DNA of 64,000 nucleotides from Ancylobacter radicis (lineage in GTDB: Bacteria > Pseudomonadota > Alphaproteobacteria > Rhizobiales > Xanthobacteraceae): assembly GCF_018449475.1 (NCBI RefSeq), contig NZ_JAHCQH010000014.1, positions 496,001 to 560,000 of the forward strand, in the 5' to 3' direction. The notes below the pieces were generated by a model. The model ran no database searches. It had not been told where the DNA came from and was given only the letters and a program-made list of their open reading frames with translations. This document shows positions 7,936 through 16,255 of the stretch, piece by piece. The first letter of the stretch is position 1. Each line of letters begins with the position of its first letter. Both the position numbers and the translations under genes were made by a program.

Positions 7936-8847
7936 ATGTCTGCGCTGCCCAATTCCCGCGACATTGAAGCGTTCAACGTCGTGGCGATGGAGCTGAGTTT
8001 CCGGCGCGCCGCCGAGCGGCTGGCGATCGACCAGAGTGCGCTGTCGCGGCGCATCCGTCAGATGGAGGAACTGCTCGGCTATCAATTGATACGTCGCACC
8101 ACGCGGGAGGTGTCGCTGACGGCGGCGGGCGAGATCTTCCACGAGCGCACGCGCCTGCTGGGCAGCACCATTCAGTCAGCCGTTCATTCGGCGCGCATTG
8201 CCGCCGAGGGAAAGAAGGGGCAATTGCGGGTCGGCTATATGTCGTTTGCCGCCATCGAAGCGATGCCGCGGGTCGTGCACGAATTCACCCGGCTCTATCC
8301 CGAAGTTGACCTGACGCTGAAATACATCCGCACCCAGGGTCAGAAGATCGACCTTGCGCGCAATGACATCGATGTCGGCTTCATGCTGGGCCCGTTCGCG
8401 CACCCGCAGTTCGAGACGCAGCCCATCTCGCTGGAACCGCTGGTCGCGGTTCTGCCGATGGAGCACCGCCTGTCGACGCGGGAGAGCGTGACGCTGGAAG
8501 AACTGGCGCGTTTTCCCCTGGTGCTCGGCAGCATGTCGGAATGGGACTTCTTCCGCCCGCTCGTCGTCGACATTTTCGCGCGCGCCGGCATCAGCATCGA
8601 GGCGAGGTACGAGATCTCCGACGCGATGGGGATACTCGGTCTTGTCGGCAGCGGGATCGGCGTGTCCGTCTACTCGCACGGCATCGTGCGCTTCCAGCCG
8701 CGAACGGTGGTCACCAAGCCGATCGCCGACGCATCCGCACGGATCGAGACGCTGCTGGTCTGGAACCGCGCCTATCGCAGCCACGCGCTCACCAATTTCA
8801 TCGGCGTGGCGCGGTCGATCTATGGACGCGAGGGGATCATCTACTGA
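7936..8847 (+). CDS. LysR family transcriptional regulator
   Basis: A 303-residue regulator with an N-terminal winged helix-turn-helix (residues about 5-65, including ELSFRRAAERLAIDQSALSRRIRQ and LTAAG) and a C-terminal periplasmic-binding-like effector domain (from about residue 90, GQLRVGYMSF). It is transcribed away from the hydantoinase operon across a 221-base gap, the usual arrangement for a LysR activator of the neighbouring genes. The inducer is probably an intermediate of the pathway. The ATG at 7936 was chosen; one at 7924 in the same frame adds four residues and neither has a strong ribosome-binding site. Confidence 0.93.
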   Translation: MSALPNSRDIEAFNVVAMELSFRRAAERLAIDQSALSRRIRQMEELLGYQLIRRTTREVSLTAAGEIFHERTRLLGSTIQSAVHSARIAAEGKKGQLRVGYMSFAAIEAMPRVVHEFTRLYPEVDLTLKYIRTQGQKIDLARNDIDVGFMLGPFAHPQFETQPISLEPLVAVLPMEHRLSTRESVTLEELARFPLVLGSMSEWDFFRPLVVDIFARAGISIEARYEISDAMGILGLVGSGIGVSVYSHGIVRFQPRTVVTKPIADASARIETLLVWNRAYRSHALTNFIGVARSIYGREGIIY

Positions 8848-8935
8848 TCGACCGAAGAGGCGCACATCTTCGAATCTCGACTTCGCCTCAGAAGGCAAAT
8901 CGACGGGAAGCGGGGTGCCCAGATCGGGACTGAAA

Positions 8936-9027
8936 TGGCGGAGACGGAGGGATTCGAACCCTCGAGGCCCTTTTGGGGGCCTGCTCATTTAGCAAACGAG
9001 TGCCTTCAGCCTCTCGGCCACGTCTCC
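8936..9027 (-). tRNA. tRNA-Ser(GCT)
   Basis: Read on the minus strand, the 92-base gene has a 7-bp acceptor stem (GGAGACG with CGTCTCC), an anticodon arm with the loop TTGCTAA giving anticodon GCT (codons AGC and AGT), a long variable arm with GGCCC/GGGCC pairing typical of serine tRNAs, and a T-arm with GGTTCGAATCC. The discriminator is G and the 3' CCA is encoded. Confidence 0.97.
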
Positions 9028-9417
9028 AGCCGGGTGTCGCGCCGCGGGCGGCGTGGCATCCAGCGGGGCCCTGTCTAGGTTTCCGGCGCCCCGCGGTCAA
9101 GGGCTTAGCGGCGCGGGGACCGGATCGCGCGCCACCGTCCACATGCTGGGGCAAGCTCTCGGTCCATGGGCGAGAGCGGGAGGGTGCGCGAACGGCATCC
9201 TCCCCGGAACGCCGCCGGCCGGCGCCGGCCAAATGCAGCGCCGGGCCGACGCGGTTGAAACGCCTAGCGCGTCACCCGGCCATGAGAGCGGCGCACGGCC
9301 ATAAGAAGAGGCGCAGAACCGCCGGGCGATGGCGCCAACATACTCGGCAAGAGGCTCACAGAGCCCCGCCCCTCCGCTCAGCCCACCCATGACGGTCGAA
9401 CGGGCCGCCCGGCCCGC
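9028..9417. other. 390-base intergenic region
   Basis: It holds the tRNA-Ser promoter at 9072-9100 and a GC hairpin at 9401-9416 (CGGGCC-GCCC-GGCCCG). The hairpin lies just past the minus-strand stop of the following gene and may end its transcript, although no T tract follows. I see no convincing gene between 9101 and 9400. Confidence 0.6.
9072..9100 (-). promoter_or_regulatory. Promoter of tRNA-Ser
   Basis: On the minus strand TTGACC (9100-9095) and TAGACA (9077-9072) are separated by exactly 17 bp, a typical alphaproteobacterial sigma-70 layout. They lie 45 bases before the tRNA 5' end, leaving a leader of about 38 bases for processing. Confidence 0.7.
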
Positions 9418-10131
9418 TCAGCCGCGGGCGCGCTGGCCGAACATGATCTTCTGCGCGTCCTTGTCGGTGGACAGGTCGATCTTGCCGCGGTCCTCGGCGT
9501 TCACCGCGAGGCCGCGCTTGACCGCCGGGCGGGCCAGCACGCGCTCCAGCCAGGCGGCGAAATGCGGGAATTCGGCGATGTCCTGCCCCTGCCGCTCCCA
9601 GAGCTTGGCCCAGCCGACGCAGGCGATGTCGGCGATGGAGTACTCCCCGGCGAGGAAGGGGCGGTCGGCGAGGCGCTTGTTCATCACCCCATAGAGGCGG
9701 TGCACCTCATTGGTGTAGCGGTCGATGGCGTAGCCGATCTTCTCGGGGGCGTAGATGCGGAAATGATGCGCCTGCCCGGCCATCGGGCCGAGGCCCGCCA
9801 TCTGCCAGAACAGCCACTCTTCCACCTCCACCCGCGCGCGCTCGTCGGCCGGGTAGAACAGGCCGGTCTTGCGCCCGAGATATTGCAGGATGGCGCCCGA
9901 TTCGAAGACCGAGATCGGCTGGCCACCCGGCCCCTCCGGGTCGAGAATGGCGGGGATCTTGTTGTTGGGGGAGATCGCGAGGAAGTCGGGGCGGAACTGC
10001 TCGCCCTTGCCGATGTTCACCGGCAGCACTTCATAGGGCAGGCCGCATTCCTCCAGCATGATGGAGATCTTCCACCCGTTAGGGGTCGGCCAGTAATGGA
10101 GCTGGATCGGCTTGGTCTGAAGTTGGGCCAT
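9418..10131 (-). CDS. Glutathione S-transferase family, YfcG-like disulfide-bond oxidoreductase
   Basis: A 237-residue cytosolic protein with an N-terminal thioredoxin-like GST domain and an all-helical C-terminal domain. The stretch YWPTPNGWKISIMLEE near residue 13 is the signature of YfcG/Ure2-like enzymes, which use glutathione to reduce disulfides instead of conjugating electrophiles. A substrate-contact ESGAILQYLGRK follows near residue 80. The ATG at 10131 has AGAAGG upstream; the extra upstream frame is Arg-rich and not conserved-looking. It stands alone between the tRNA and small exported-protein genes. Confidence 0.9.
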   Translation of the reverse strand: MAQLQTKPIQLHYWPTPNGWKISIMLEECGLPYEVLPVNIGKGEQFRPDFLAISPNNKIPAILDPEGPGGQPISVFESGAILQYLGRKTGLFYPADERARVEVEEWLFWQMAGLGPMAGQAHHFRIYAPEKIGYAIDRYTNEVHRLYGVMNKRLADRPFLAGEYSIADIACVGWAKLWERQGQDIAEFPHFAAWLERVLARPAVKRGLAVNAEDRGKIDLSTDKDAQKIMFGQRARG

Positions 10132-10444
10132 TGCCAAACGCCTTCTGCGCGCCGCCCCCTGGCGGCCGTTAACCATTGAGAACTAGGCCCAGCCGCTGTC
10201 GCTGGCAAGCGCGCCCGCCGGCGCGATCTCCCGCGCCTTCCGGCTTGCCCACAGGCAATGATGCGGCAAGGCCCCAGCATCTCCTGACCTTAAGTCAGCT
10301 TATACTTTACGTATCGCCACGTCACTCATGTATTCGTGACGATGATCAATATTCTTTCTTGTTTGCACCGCAATTCGGCCCGAGGCGGGGAATGAACTCC
10401 GTCCTGTTCGCAGCATCGCGAACCGGAAATACGAGGGAAATATC
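10132..10444. other. 313-base intergenic region with an AT-rich core
   Basis: The stretch 10285-10370 is clearly AT-richer than its surroundings. It holds a 6-bp inverted repeat, CGTCAC (10320-10325) and GTGACG (10336-10341), which could be an operator for the gene at 10445. No confident promoter hexamers or gene were found. Confidence 0.4.
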
Positions 10445-10678
10445 ATGACCCATCGTCTTCTCGCCGGCCTCACCGCCGCCGGCATCGTTCTCGCCTCGGC
10501 CTCTTCCTTCGCCGCCACCCCCATGGCGACGCCCGCCGCCACGCCCCCGGCGCATCAGAAGATCGCGAGCGCGGCCAAGGCCAACTGCCAGAAGGAATGG
10601 AAGACCGGCGAGAAAGCCGGAAAGCTCGATGGCCTCGGCCAGAAGGATTTCCTGGCCAAATGCCAGAAGGGCGCCTGA
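10445..10678 (+). CDS. Small exported protein with one C-W-F-C repeat (PsiF-like)
   Basis: A 77-residue precursor. A signal peptide (MTHRLLAGLTAAGIVLASASSF, cleaved near AAT) is followed by a Pro/Ala/Thr linker and one helical unit from C48 to C73: C-x3-W-x16-F-x3-C. This resembles the short PsiF repeat of phosphate-starvation proteins, though with an added tryptophan. The two cysteines could form a disulfide in the periplasm. GAGGGA lies seven bases before the ATG. The next gene carries three units of the same pattern. Function unknown; a role in phosphate starvation is only suggested by the family name. Confidence 0.75.
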   Translation: MTHRLLAGLTAAGIVLASASSFAATPMATPAATPPAHQKIASAAKANCQKEWKTGEKAGKLDGLGQKDFLAKCQKGA

Positions 10679-10865
10679 GGCGCGCCCTCTCGCGCACGGC
10701 CGGGTGGCGGCAGCCCGCCCGGCCAGCCTGCCCCGACCCGCCTGCCCCACCTCTTGGCGGCCGCGTGGCCGCCGCACAGGTTCCTTCCGGCCGGTGGAGC
10801 GACTATCCTGCGCCTGCGGGTGCAGCGCGGGTGCAGCGCCGGACCCGCCGCGCCCCGGAGGACGG

Positions 10866-11483
10866 ATGCCCGCAGCCAACCGTATCGCCCTGCCCGGCCT
10901 CGCCGCCCTGCTGGTCGGCGCCGCTTTCCTGCATGGCGCGCCCCTGCCCGCCCGCGCGCAGGCGACGAATCCGGCCAAGGTCTGCGCCGACCGCTGGAAC
11001 GCGATGAAGGCGGCGAACCAGACCGGCGACACCACCTACAGCGCGTTCTACCGCTCCTGCATGGCCGGCGCCGCGCAGGCCGCGTCCCCGCCCGGCACCC
11101 CCACGGCGAGTTCGCCCACCCCGACCGGCCCGGCCGCCACCGCCGCGCGGCCCTCGATCAAGCAATGCGCCGATCTGTGGAACGAGATGAAGGCCAAGCG
11201 CGAGACCGGCGACCTCACCTATCGCGACTTCGCCCAGCAATGCCTCGCCGGATCCGCCGCCCCCGCCCGGCCGGGCGCCGCTCCGCCGCCATCGGCCAAG
11301 CCGGCCTCGCCCCCCGCCGCGACCCCGGCCCCCGCCCCGCCCCCCGCTCTGCAGAAGCAGCCGGACGAGAGCGACCGCGAGGCGGTGAATCGCTGCAATG
11401 GCGAATGGCAGGCCTACAAGACCCGGCACAACCTCTCCGGCGCCAAGGCCTGGCACGTCTTCATGGCGCGCTGCCTGCCGTGA
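10866..11483 (+). CDS. Exported protein with three C-W-F-C repeats
   Basis: A 205-residue precursor with a signal peptide ending near PARAQA. Three units follow, C40-C65, C101-C126 and C177-C203, each with C-x3-W and F-x3-C at fixed distances, joined by long Pro/Ala/Thr linkers. The first two units also share KA..TGD.TY. The layout looks like beads on a flexible string, suited to a periplasmic or surface role. GGAGGA directly precedes the ATG at 10866; the longer open frame upstream is not signal-like. It lies 187 bases after the one-unit paralogue, on the same strand. No function can be assigned. Confidence 0.72.
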   Translation: MPAANRIALPGLAALLVGAAFLHGAPLPARAQATNPAKVCADRWNAMKAANQTGDTTYSAFYRSCMAGAAQAASPPGTPTASSPTPTGPAATAARPSIKQCADLWNEMKAKRETGDLTYRDFAQQCLAGSAAPARPGAAPPPSAKPASPPAATPAPAPPPALQKQPDESDREAVNRCNGEWQAYKTRHNLSGAKAWHVFMARCLP

Positions 11484-11514
11484 GGCCCACCAACGCGCGA
11501 GACATTTAGCCGGC

Positions 11515-12054
11515 TTATGTGTTGGCCGGCGCGTCCTTGAATTCCATCTTGAAGCCGTCGAGCCGCTTCTCGAAGCCAAGCCGCTCATAGAAGCGGTGGG
11601 CGTCGAGCCGCTGCTTGTTGGAGGCGAGCTGGAGCGAGGAAGCCCCGCGCCGCTTCGCCTCGGCAATGGCGAATTCCATCATCACCCCGCCGACCCCCTG
11701 CCCGCGCAGATCCGGGTCCACCTGCACCGCCTCGGCAATGGCCAGACGCGCGCCATGGCGCAGCAGTGCCCGCATGAAGGTGAGCTGGAAGGTGCCGACC
11801 ACGCGGCCCCCAAGCCGGGCGACATACACCGTCGCGCGCGGATCGGCGGCGATCTCCTCGAAGGCGCGCTCATAAGCGGCAAAATCGGCCGGATCGGCGC
11901 TGTCGCGCACGCCGAACATCGTCTCGCGGGCGAGAATGGACACGATGGCCGGCAGGTCCGCGCGGGTGGCGGGGGCGATGAGGATGGGGCCGCTCACCGG
12001 CGCGTCGGTCCCTGTCTCTGTCACGCGGTCAGCCGGCGTCACCTGATCCGTCAT
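11515..12054 (-). CDS. GNAT family N-acetyltransferase
   Basis: A 179-residue acetyltransferase. The acetyl-CoA loop is visible as VQVDPDLRGQGVGGVMMEFA (the R/Q-x-x-G-x-G/A motif), followed by HRFYERLGFEKR, the usual C-terminal strand-helix. The N-terminal 20 residues are polar and probably disordered. The start MTDQVTP at 12054 was preferred because the frame upstream is the translation of a palindromic repeat. It stands alone and converges on the repeat-protein gene. The acceptor cannot be predicted from sequence. Confidence 0.88.
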   Translation of the reverse strand: MTDQVTPADRVTETGTDAPVSGPILIAPATRADLPAIVSILARETMFGVRDSADPADFAAYERAFEEIAADPRATVYVARLGGRVVGTFQLTFMRALLRHGARLAIAEAVQVDPDLRGQGVGGVMMEFAIAEAKRRGASSLQLASNKQRLDAHRFYERLGFEKRLDGFKMEFKDAPANT

Positions 12055-12065
12055 TCCTGCTCCCC

Positions 12066-12132
12066 ATCCACGACGTCCCTCGCGCGACGCCCGGTCCAAG
12101 TCGTGGATCCCCGGGTAAGGCCCGGGGATGAC
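12066..12132. repeat. Nested palindromic intergenic element
   Basis: A perfect hairpin, ATCCCCGGG (12107-12115) and CCCGGGGAT (12121-12129) with loop TAAGG, ends in GATGAC. An outer pair, ATCCACGAC (12066-12074) and GTCGTGGAT (12100-12108), is also a perfect 9-bp inverted repeat. The two pairs share bases and so offer alternative folds. The pattern matches the GGATCC-CCGGG...GGGGATGAC repeats I know from intergenic regions of Rhizobiales-type genomes. Confidence 0.75.
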
Positions 12133-12211
12133 GGTGTGAGGACGGCAGGCGCCGACCGGCAGAGACGTTGCGGAGACGACGGAGGCTCACCGGAAATGAA
12201 GCAGCCCCGCC

Positions 12212-13705
12212 TCAGATGTCCAGCTTGGCCTTCAGGATGTCGTTCACCACCTGCGGCGCGGCTTTGCCGCCGGTCTGCTTCATCACCTGGCCGACGAACC
12301 AGCCGAGCATGGTCGGCTTGGCCTTCACCTGCTCCACCTTGTCAGGATTGGCGGCAATGATGGCGTCGCAGGCGGCCTCGATGGCGCCGGTGTCGGTGAC
12401 CTGCTTCATGCCGCGCGATTCGACGATGGCGCGGGGGTCGCCATCCTTTTCCTCGGCGATGATGATCGCCAGCACGTCCTTGGCGATCTTGCCGGAAATG
12501 GTGCCGTCGGCGATCAGATCGACCAGCCCGGCGATCTGCTGGGGCGTGATGTGGGTCTCGAAGACCGAGAGGCCGGACGCGTTGGCGAAGGCGGAGACGT
12601 CGCCCATCACCCAGTTGGCCACTGCCTTGGCGTCGCGCGCGGTGCCGCCATGGGCCACCGCCGCCTCGTAATAGGCGGCGGTCTCGCGCTCGGCCACCAG
12701 CACGTCCGCGTCATAGGCGGAGAGGCCGTAGGCGTTCACAAAGCGCGCCTTCTTCTCGTCCGGCAATTCCGGCAGATGCGCGGCCAGTTCGGCCACGAAG
12801 GCGTCGTCGAATTCCAGCGGCAGCAGGTCCGGGTCGGGGAAGTAGCGGTAGTCATGCGCTTCTTCCTTGGAGCGCATGGAGCGCGTCTCGCCCTTGCCGG
12901 GATCGAACAGGCGGGTTTCCTGGTCGATCATGCCGCCGTCCTCGATGATGCCGATCTGCCGGCGCGCCTCGGTCTCGATCGCCTGGCCGATGAAGCGGAT
13001 CGAGTTGACGTTCTTGATCTCGCAGCGCGTGCCGAAGGGCTCGTTCGGCTTGCGCACGGAGACGTTCACGTCGGCGCGCAGCGAGCCCTTTTCCATGTCG
13101 CCGTCGCAGGTGCCGAGATAGCGCAGAATGGTGCGCAGCTTGGTCACATAGGCCTTGGCTTCCTCGGAGGAGCGCAGATCCGGCTTGGAGACGATCTCCA
13201 TCAGCGCCACGCCCGAGCGGTTGAGGTCGACGAAGGACTGGGTGGGGTGCAGGTCGTGGATCGACTTGCCGGCGTCCTGCTCCAGATGCAGGCGCTCGAT
13301 GCCGACCTCGATTGGCCCGTCCGGCGTGTCGACCAGCACCACGCCCTCGCCGACAATGGGGCTCTTGTACTGGCTGATCTGGTAGCCCTGCGGCAGGTCC
13401 GGGTAGAAATAGTTCTTCCGGTCGAACACCGAGCGGTTGTTGATCTGCGCCTTCAGCCCGAGGCCGGTGCGCACCGCCTGCTTGACGCATTCGGCGTTGA
13501 TCACCGGCAGCATGCCCGGCATGGCCGCATCGACCAGCGACACATGGCTGTTCGGCGCGCCGCCAAATTCGGTCGAGGAGCCGGAGAACAGCTTGGAGTT
13601 GGAGGTGACCTGGGCATGGATCTCCATGCCGATCACCACTTCCCAATCGCCGGTCGCGCCCTTGATCAGCTTCTTCGGGTCGGCGGGGCGGGCGTACATG
13701 TCCAT
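12212..13705 (-). CDS. gatB: Aspartyl/glutamyl-tRNA amidotransferase subunit B
   Basis: A 497-residue subunit of the GatCAB amidotransferase, which turns Glu-tRNA(Gln) and/or Asp-tRNA(Asn) into the amidated forms. The family start [13 protein letters not shown] is at residues 21-33, with [26 protein letters not shown] and the C-terminal YqeY-like tail domain ending [12 protein letters not shown]. Full length. Its partners gatC and gatA are 4 kb away on the same strand, separated by three genes on the opposite strand. The start at 13705 lacks a clear ribosome-binding site; an ATG two codons later is equally possible. Confidence 0.97.
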   Translation of the reverse strand: MDMYARPADPKKLIKGATGDWEVVIGMEIHAQVTSNSKLFSGSSTEFGGAPNSHVSLVDAAMPGMLPVINAECVKQAVRTGLGLKAQINNRSVFDRKNYFYPDLPQGYQISQYKSPIVGEGVVLVDTPDGPIEVGIERLHLEQDAGKSIHDLHPTQSFVDLNRSGVALMEIVSKPDLRSSEEAKAYVTKLRTILRYLGTCDGDMEKGSLRADVNVSVRKPNEPFGTRCEIKNVNSIRFIGQAIETEARRQIGIIEDGGMIDQETRLFDPGKGETRSMRSKEEAHDYRYFPDPDLLPLEFDDAFVAELAAHLPELPDEKKARFVNAYGLSAYDADVLVAERETAAYYEAAVAHGGTARDAKAVANWVMGDVSAFANASGLSVFETHITPQQIAGLVDLIADGTISGKIAKDVLAIIIAEEKDGDPRAIVESRGMKQVTDTGAIEAACDAIIAANPDKVEQVKAKPTMLGWFVGQVMKQTGGKAAPQVVNDILKAKLDI

Positions 13706-13789
13706 GGGGTCGAACCTGTTCTGGCGGGCGTCGGCGCGGCGTCACTCTCGTGCCTGTTCCCTACCCCGCCCCTGCCCATCCTGACAACC

Positions 13790-13836
13790 GTTTCGCGCGC
13801 GAAGGCGCGCCGACCTGCGTTTCGCGCGCGAAGGCG
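13790..13836. repeat. Twin 18-bp direct repeat with palindromic core
   Basis: GTTTCGCGCGCGAAGGCG occurs at 13790-13807 and again at 13819-13836, a 29-bp period. Each copy contains the perfect 12-bp palindrome TTCGCGCGCGAA. It lies between the divergent gatB and lactate permease genes, 165 bases before the permease start, where an operator or a structural repeat could sit. Confidence 0.85.
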
Positions 13837-14000
13837 TGGGCGCTTGGGGGACCGCTCGCCTGTTTGTGCGGTGGCCCGTGGCTTGGCCATTGGAACTAAT
13901 CCCATTGGGTAATCATTTCCGTCTCGCCCGTGGTCTAAAAACCTTACCAACAAGATCAAGAACACGATCCCCCCAAAGACCCCATGGAGGACAACGCCTG

Positions 14001-15698
14001 ATGTCGACCGGACTGCTCGCCTTACTCGCCTTCCTGCCCATTCTCGCCGCCGGAATCCTGCTCATCGGGTTCCGCATTCCCGCCCGCATCGTGATGCCGA
14101 TCACCTATGTGATGGCCGTGGTGATCGCCCTTCTGGTCTGGGGCGTCAGCGCCAACCGGGTGCTGGCCTCCACGCTTCAGGGCCTGATCCAGACCGCCGG
14201 CCTGCTCTGGATCATTTTCGGCGCCATCCTGCTGCTGAACACGCTGAAGCATTCCGGCGCCATCTCCACCATCCGCGCCGGCTTCACCTCGATCAGCCCG
14301 GACCGGCGGGTACAGGTGATCCTCATCGCCTGGCTGTTCGGCTCCTTCATCGAGGGCGCCTCGGGCTTCGGCACGCCGGCGGCGGTGGCGGCCCCGCTGA
14401 TGGTCGCGGTCGGCTTCCCGGCCATGGCGGCGGTGGTGTTCGGCATGATGATCCAGTCGACCCCGGTGTCGTTCGGCGCGGTCGGCACGCCGCTGATCGT
14501 CGGCGTGCAGACCGGTCTCGACCGGGCGGCGATTGACGGGCAACTGGCGCAGGCGGGCTCGGACTGGGCCAGCTTCTTCCACGTCATCACCTCGGAGGTG
14601 GCGATCCTGCATGCCATCTGCGGCACGCTGCTGCCGCTGTTCCTCATCATGGTGATGACCCGCTTCTTCGGCCGCAACAAAAGCTGGACCGAGGGTCTGT
14701 CCATCGCCCCCTTCGCGCTTCTGGCGGCCTTCGCGATGACGGTGCCCTATGTGCTCTCGGCCGTGCTGCTCGGCGCTGAATTCCCCTCGCTGATCGGCGG
14801 GCTGGTCGGCCTCGCCATCATGACGGTGGCGGCGCGCGCCCGCTTCCTGGTGCCGCGCGACAGCTGGGACTTCGCGCCCACCAGCGAATGGCCGAAGGAG
14901 TGGTTCGGCGCGCTCGACATCACGCTCGACAGCCTCGCCAAGCGCACCATCCCGCTGGCACTGGCCTGGACACCCTATGTGCTGCTGGCGATCTTCCTGG
15001 TGGTCAGCCGCACCGTGCCGGCCATTGGCGGCGCGCTGAAATCGGCGACGCTGGCGGTCTCCGGCATTCTCGGCGAACAGGGCATCAATGGCGACTTCCC
15101 GCTGCTGTTCTCGCCGGGCGGCCTGCTGGTCATCATCTGCCTCATCACCGTCGCGCTGCACCGCATGTCGGCGGCGGGCTTCGGCGCGGCGGTGCGCGAG
15201 AGCGGCGGCACGCTGATCGGCGCCGGCTTCGTGCTGATCTTCACCGTGCCGATGGTGCGGGTGATGATCAATTCCGGCGTCAACGCCAACGGGCTGGACA
15301 GCATGCCGGTGCTGGTCGCCGAATGGGTGTCGACGCAGGTCGGCGCGGTCTACCCGGTGTTCGCCCCGTCGATCGGCGCGCTCGGCGCCTTCCTCGCCGG
15401 CTCGAACACGGTGAGCAATCTCATGCTCAGCCAGTTCCAGTTCTCGGTGGCGCAGGGCCTCGGCCTGTCCTCGGCGCTGATGGTGGCCGGCCAGTCGGTC
15501 GGCGCGGCGGCGGGCAACATGATCGCCATCCACAATGTGGTCGCCGCCTCCGCCACGGTCGGCCTGCTCGGCCGCGAGGGCGCGACGCTGCGGATCACCA
15601 TCCTGCCGACGATCTATTATCTGGTGGTCGCCGGCACGCTGCTGCTGGTCGGCTTCTACGTGATCGGCATCGGCGATCCGCTCACCGTCGCCCGCTGA
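14001..15698 (+). CDS. lldP: L-lactate permease family transporter
   Basis: A 565-residue integral membrane protein of the LctP/LldP family, which moves L-lactate or glycolate with protons. Many membrane segments fill the whole length. The family signature SFIEGASGFGTPAAVAAPL lies near residue 115, followed by STPVSFGAVGTPLIVG; a later SNTVSNLMLSQFQ is also typical. The ATG at 14001 has GGAGG ten bases upstream; the longer frame to 13836 would add an Arg-rich stretch unlike a membrane protein start. It is divergent from gatB. Lactate is the commonest substrate, glycolate the alternative. Confidence 0.93.
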   Translation: MSTGLLALLAFLPILAAGILLIGFRIPARIVMPITYVMAVVIALLVWGVSANRVLASTLQGLIQTAGLLWIIFGAILLLNTLKHSGAISTIRAGFTSISPDRRVQVILIAWLFGSFIEGASGFGTPAAVAAPLMVAVGFPAMAAVVFGMMIQSTPVSFGAVGTPLIVGVQTGLDRAAIDGQLAQAGSDWASFFHVITSEVAILHAICGTLLPLFLIMVMTRFFGRNKSWTEGLSIAPFALLAAFAMTVPYVLSAVLLGAEFPSLIGGLVGLAIMTVAARARFLVPRDSWDFAPTSEWPKEWFGALDITLDSLAKRTIPLALAWTPYVLLAIFLVVSRTVPAIGGALKSATLAVSGILGEQGINGDFPLLFSPGGLLVIICLITVALHRMSAAGFGAAVRESGGTLIGAGFVLIFTVPMVRVMINSGVNANGLDSMPVLVAEWVSTQVGAVYPVFAPSIGALGAFLAGSNTVSNLMLSQFQFSVAQGLGLSSALMVAGQSVGAAAGNMIAIHNVVAASATVGLLGREGATLRITILPTIYYLVVAGTLLLVGFYVIGIGDPLTVAR

Positions 15699-15733
15699 GC
15701 GCGTCGCGCTTGCGGCTGAGCGCGTCGCGCTTG
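15694..15733. repeat. Tandem repeat at the permease stop
   Basis: GCTGAGCGCGTCGCGCTTG occurs at 15694-15712 and 15715-15733, a 21-bp period. The first copy contains the stop codon of the permease gene. Each holds the palindrome AGCGCG-T-CGCGCT. Confidence 0.9.
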
Positions 15734-15744
15734 AGCAAGATCAA

Positions 15745-15772
15745 GGCCGCCCCCGCGCGGGGCGGCCATTCT
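15745..15772 (+). terminator. Terminator hairpin after the lactate permease
   Basis: A perfect 9-bp stem, GGCCGCCCC (15745-15753) with GGGGCGGCC (15759-15767) and a 5-base loop, is followed by ATTCT. The T tract is short, so termination may be partial. Confidence 0.6.
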
Positions 15773-15799
15773 CCCCGCTGGCATCGCGGGGAGGCTTTC

Positions 15800-16099
15800 A
15801 TGCAGGTGGACACGATCGACGAACGGCTCGCCTTGTTCCGCACCATGATGGAGCATGCCGGGCTCGACCCGGAGGCCGGGCTGGTTCCCGATGCGGAGCT
15901 GCGCGCCGCCGCGGAACGTTGCCTCGGTTGCCGGGATGCCGGCTTGTGCCATGACTGGATGGCGGAAACGACGGTCGCCGACCCGGTCGCCGAGTTCTGT
16001 CGCAACGCGCCGCATTTCGCCCGCTGGGTGGAAGAGATCATCGCCCGTGAACTCGCCGCGAACGGCGCGGGGGCGGCGGCCATCGCCCAGCGCCCCTGA
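15800..16099 (+). CDS. DUF6455 family protein
   Basis: A 99-residue soluble protein. The conserved cysteine pattern of DUF6455 is visible: C41-x2-C44-x5-C50, then W53 and FC67RNA. These cysteines could bind a metal or form disulfides. The N-terminal half is helical and ends GLVPDAELRAAAERCLGC. A GGGGAGG ribosome-binding site stands eight bases before the ATG. It follows the lactate permease on the same strand, past a terminator hairpin. Function of the family is unknown; related genes are frequent in alphaproteobacteria. Confidence 0.82.
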   Translation: MQVDTIDERLALFRTMMEHAGLDPEAGLVPDAELRAAAERCLGCRDAGLCHDWMAETTVADPVAEFCRNAPHFARWVEEIIARELAANGAGAAAIAQRP

Positions 16100-16255
16100 C
16101 GCCCGACGCACCTGACGCCCGGCGCACCTGATACGGGACGTGCCGGGATACTTCCCGCCCCCTCAACGACCCACAGGAAGCGGGCCTTCATCTTGTGAGG
16201 GAATCGCTCGCATGCGATAAGCTTTCATCGACAGATGAACGCTTCAAGGATGTTC

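Noticed and set aside
9097-9390. 97-codon frame in the tRNA-GST gap
   Set aside because: No ribosome-binding site, no recognisable domain, and composition like non-coding GC-rich DNA. Not called as a gene.
14022-15533. 503-codon minus-strand frame opposite the lactate permease
   Set aside because: The permease frame has many membrane segments and family motifs, and the antisense frame is a charged low-complexity shadow.
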